A stretch of 64,000 nt of DNA. Origin: CALLPQ01 sp964392325 (GTDB lineage Bacteria > Pseudomonadota > Alphaproteobacteria > Caulobacterales > Parvularculaceae). Positions 61,067-64,000 of the stretch are shown here, piece after piece (within the stretch, counting starts at the first letter, position 1; every line of letters starts with the position of its first letter). Both the position numbers and the translations under genes were made by a program. Location: the NCBI GenBank assembly GCA_964392325.1, contig CAYMPJ010000007.1, forward strand, positions 88,716-152,715, read 5' to 3'. A model generated the notes under the pieces. It was not told the DNA's origin and did not search any database. It was given only the letters and a program-made list of their open reading frames with translations.

Positions 61067-64000
61067 ATGACAAACGATAACAACATGACTGCATTGGAAA
61101 CCGCCATAGAGCGTGACCGTAAACTGCGGGAAGACATGCAGCTTACCCTTGAAAATGGCTTCACCGAGAATGTTTCCTCCAGTGCTGCCCTAGTTGGTGC
61201 CTCGCTTTTTGCCACAGAGAGCAATAACGGAGTTCCCGCATTTGTCGAAGCAAGGGCTAACGGAGCCAGTGTCCCCCCACCTATCATTGTCGATACCGCA
61301 CTTGATATACTCGATGCTGGTGACGACCTAACGAGCCTTCGCGAAGCGCTCATACAGACCAATAGCGGCGGGGATTCTGTTGAAATCCTGTTTGATAGTG
61401 CCCTTCAAGGATCGGTTATCGAATTGGATATGGGGCAACTTACGATCTCGGATAATGTATTGATTGATGGTGATATTAATAATGACGGGATTGCCGACAT
61501 AACCCTCGACGGGAACGCAGGTGACAGAGTGTTTTTGATTTCAGATAGCACTGCCACTGCTATCGATGTATCGATTAACGGCGTAAACATAACCAACGGT
61601 TCCAGCATTAACAGTGGCGGCGGCATTGCGCTGGCTGACGACAATCTTAGCCTTTCAAATTTATCCGTATTTAACAATCAGGCAAATAATGGCGGCGGTA
61701 TTTCTGTAAGTGACGGAGGAAATCTAACCACAAATAACGTCGAGATTTCCTCTAACTTATCGATTACTAATGAAACCGGCGGTGGAAGTGGCGCTGGTAT
61801 ATTTCTCTCCGCAGGGAGTGCTTCGGCCACCCTCAGAAATACCGAGATATTCAATAATTTTGCAGATGATAGCGGCGGCGGCATAACTGTTGGTAACGGC
61901 GCTATGTTAGACGGAGCCAATGTTACGCTTCGCAATAATGAGGCAGGAGCATTTGGCGGCGGTATATTTAATCTGGGGGCATTAACCCTATTAAACGCAA
62001 CCTTCGTTGAAAATATTGCGGATCGTGATGGCGGCGGCTTGGAAAACGCTCTATTTGGTGAGGCAATCCTTATACAAAATACATTCACCGGTAATAATGC
62101 GACTGACGACTCCATATTTGGCGGCGGTGATGGCGGTGCAATCCGCAATTCGAGTACTGGAAATGTCACTATCAATGACTCAATCATCCTTGGAAATATT
62201 GGTGATGACGAGGCCAATGAAGTGGCCGATTCTAATTCGGCCGGCGTTATTATAGAGACAGGAACCAATATTATCGGGACCGCCGACGGCGCAGCCGTCG
62301 ATATTTTTGCAAATACCTTAGTAAATTTTGGATCAGATGTTGTCTCTGGTGTCGTTGGCGATAATGGCGGCCCGGTCCAGACCGTTGCCCTTCTTGATAG
62401 TGCAACAAACCCGGCGCTTGATGCTGCAATCAATATTTTGATCACTGAAGTCGATGTCGGGTTTGATGTAAACGGCGATGGAATCATAAATGGTAATGTC
62501 GAAACTGACGCGCGCGGCGCAGTGCGCGATGTGGATATTCCAGGATTTGGATCCGGCGTTAGAGATTTAGGCGCGTTTGAGCTTCAAACCACTGGAAATA
62601 CAACTGCTACCGCGATGACCTTTCTGGTTACGACCAGCAATGATGAACTTGATTTTGATGGTCCGGACGCAACACTCGCATCAATGGGCGGGTTTTTTGA
62701 TTTATCATTGCGGGAAGCTTTATTTCTTGCAAATCTCAATGAAGATAGTGCGGACATTATTCAGTTTTCTCTTGGACTCGGATCACCCTTCGGGAGCAGT
62801 GACACGATACGCCTGACGCAAGGTCAATTGGAGATTACTTCATCCCTAACCATTGATGGTGATCTTGATAATGATGGTAGAGCTGACATCATCATTACCG
62901 GCGATGCCAACGGGGACGATCTTCTGACAAATGTTCCAAACGCAGAGATTTCTGGCGGCGTTGATGTTACTGACGCCACAAATAATACAAACAATTCAGA
63001 TAATTCTCGCGTTTTAGCTATCTATGGTACCCCTGAAACTGATGTAACCATTGAAGGATTGGTCATCACTGGTGGCTACAATGGATTCTATGGAGGGGGG
63101 ATATTCGCGGCCCTATCTCCTGGTAGCGAGGTTAATATTCTATCATCGAATATATCTGGTAACAATGCGAGTAGTTTTGGGGGTGGTCTTGAAATTATCA
63201 ATCCCGGACAAGTCATCATCGACAATACCGATTTTTTTGAAAATGTTGCCGGTGGTCAGGGCGGAGCAATTGAAGTGTATAACGGATCCACCGTCTCAAT
63301 ATCAAATGCGATCATTAATAATAATTCAGCGGTCAATGGCGGCGGCGGCATCAGTGCAACTGGCACAGCAAACAATCTCATAATAGATAATAGTTTTTTC
63401 TTTGCCAATAATGGCGGCATAGATGGCGGCGCGATCAACAATGAAGGTACTGCGACGCTGACCAACAGCACCATCTCCGGCAATTATGCTAATTTTGGCG
63501 GCGGGATTTTCAATGACGGCACTGCGACGCTGACCAACAGCACCATCTCCGGTAATGAGGCTTTCTATGGCGGCGGGGTTTACAATGAAGGCACTGCGAC
63601 GCTGAACAATACTATTGTTTTAGGCAATGACGCTTATATGGGTTCTGAAATTTACGGGAGTGTGACTAGTAATAACTCCATTACCTCTGGGGATGTAACG
63701 CAAGTCTTTGCCAATACTGCCAATGGTGCCGGCGTCCTCGCGGATAATGGTGGGCCTGTGCAGACGATAGCAATTCTCGCTGGCGGGCTTGCGGACAATG
63801 CCGGCGATAACAGCGCTGTAGCGCCTGACGGAACTGATGCCCGCGGGGTCCCCCGGATTATCGACGGCACAGTTGATATTGGCGCTTTCGAGATTGCTGA
63901 TGACACGCCAAGCGCTGGCGGCGATGCGATCGTGGGTACCAATGGTGATAATACTATCCTTTCGTTTGGTGGCAATGATACGGTCATTGGATTTGATGGG
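61067..64000 (+). CDS. Giant Asn/Gly-rich beta-helix repeat protein, RTX at window edge (partial)
   Basis: An open frame of 978 codons running off the right edge, ATG with GGGAG 6 bases upstream. The N-terminus is polar with no signal peptide. Two segments (LTSLREALIQTNS and SLREALFLANLNEDS) match the SLREA motif found at the start of polymorphic-outer-membrane-like beta-helix proteins. Between and after them are NG/GGGI-type coils (SGGGIALADDN, NNGGGISVSDGG), which predict a right-handed beta-helix. Near the edge TNGDNTILSFGGNDTVIGFDG is RTX-like, suggesting Ca2+ binding and type I secretion as for the RTX protein at 36730. Probably an adhesin or surface protein; function inferred. Confidence 0.85.
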   Translation, partial: MTNDNNMTALETAIERDRKLREDMQLTLENGFTENVSSSAALVGASLFATESNNGVPAFVEARANGASVPPPIIVDTALDILDAGDDLTSLREALIQTNSGGDSVEILFDSALQGSVIELDMGQLTISDNVLIDGDINNDGIADITLDGNAGDRVFLISDSTATAIDVSINGVNITNGSSINSGGGIALADDNLSLSNLSVFNNQANNGGGISVSDGGNLTTNNVEISSNLSITNETGGGSGAGIFLSAGSASATLRNTEIFNNFADDSGGGITVGNGAMLDGANVTLRNNEAGAFGGGIFNLGALTLLNATFVENIADRDGGGLENALFGEAILIQNTFTGNNATDDSIFGGGDGGAIRNSSTGNVTINDSIILGNIGDDEANEVADSNSAGVIIETGTNIIGTADGAAVDIFANTLVNFGSDVVSGVVGDNGGPVQTVALLDSATNPALDAAINILITEVDVGFDVNGDGIINGNVETDARGAVRDVDIPGFGSGVRDLGAFELQTTGNTTATAMTFLVTTSNDELDFDGPDATLASMGGFFDLSLREALFLANLNEDSADIIQFSLGLGSPFGSSDTIRLTQGQLEITSSLTIDGDLDNDGRADIIITGDANGDDLLTNVPNAEISGGVDVTDATNNTNNSDNSRVLAIYGTPETDVTIEGLVITGGYNGFYGGGIFAALSPGSEVNILSSNISGNNASSFGGGLEIINPGQVIIDNTDFFENVAGGQGGAIEVYNGSTVSISNAIINNNSAVNGGGGISATGTANNLIIDNSFFFANNGGIDGGAINNEGTATLTNSTISGNYANFGGGIFNDGTATLTNSTISGNEAFYGGGVYNEGTATLNNTIVLGNDAYMGSEIYGSVTSNNSITSGDVTQVFANTANGAGVLADNGGPVQTIAILAGGLADNAGDNSAVAPDGTDARGVPRIIDGTVDIGAFEIADDTPSAGGDAIVGTNGDNTILSFGGNDTVIGFDG
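63443..63617 (+). repeat. 72-base tandem repeat in the giant gene
   Basis: Copies start at 63443, 63515 and 63587 (third partial). Each encodes a 24-residue unit opening (E/D)GTATL(T/N)N and, in the two full copies, containing STISGN. The first two copies are nearly identical in DNA, a sign of recent duplication in the beta-helix. Confidence 0.85.

Noticed and set aside
61018..63987. Series of Pro/Ser/Ile-rich minus-strand ORFs
   Set aside because: They are antisense shadows of Gly/Asn-rich coding sequence; the plus frame is open for 978 codons with a ribosome site and beta-helix pattern.
1..64000. CRISPR arrays, insertion sequences, prophage or defence genes
   Set aside because: No regularly spaced direct repeats with unique spacers, no transposase or integrase motifs and no terminal inverted repeats were seen.

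Overview
This window looks like a chromosome segment of a free-living, probably marine, alphaproteobacterium of moderate GC. The case rests on gene content and order: ispH-thrB-rnhA, the degP-rarA-crcB-rluA-ATP12 run, a heterotetrameric sarcosine oxidase, an S10/spc/alpha ribosomal cluster preceded by rpsL-rpsG-fusA-tuf, and a promoter of TTGAC...TAGGTT type ahead of rpsL. I cannot fix the order or family. No rRNA, tRNA, CRISPR array, transposase or prophage gene is visible.

Layout. 1-5068: a partial aldo/keto reductase, a histone-deacetylase-fold amidohydrolase overlapping it, and a large TonB-dependent receptor with its own terminator and a good promoter candidate, all on the minus strand. 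5489-7831: argS and a lipoprotein gene. 8001-12490 (plus): ispH, thrB, rnhA, then a flavin-dependent-halogenase-like gene. 12514-14722 (minus): a membrane-anchored Clp-fold serine proteinase and an unknown lipoprotein. 15249-21982: accessory stretch with a PiT-like transporter, an IclR regulator coupled to a small unknown gene, a cupin/JmjC-like orphan, a 73-residue unknown, a transaldolase and a NylB-like serine hydrolase, with long AT-rich gaps. 22106-30746: a methylated-amine module: soxBDAG, a divergent GbdR-like GATase1/AraC regulator, a LysR regulator and a Rieske oxygenase of the choline/betaine/carnitine type. This suggests oxidation of glycine betaine or a related compound through sarcosine to glycine. 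30933-36515: a PCuAC copper chaperone, then on the minus strand degP, rarA, crcB, rluA and the ATP synthase assembly chaperone gene. 36730-39972: a secreted RTX protein with a glycosidase-like N-terminal region.

40633-60146 is one long minus-strand translation block in canonical order, rpsL to rplQ, including secY, adk and rpoA. A strong promoter candidate lies upstream of rpsL, a terminator lies between tuf and rpsJ, and a very strong terminator lies past rplQ. Its most unusual feature is that L3 and L15 both carry almost the same C-terminal helix-hairpin-helix-like domain (67 of 79 residues identical by eye). The right edge (61067-64000, plus) is the 5' part of a giant Asn/Gly-rich beta-helix protein that begins RTX-like sequence at the window end.

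The best candidates for something undescribed are the paired L3/L15 domain, the halogenase-like orphan, the IclR plus 140-residue unit and the two giant repeat proteins. No defence or mobile system is evident.
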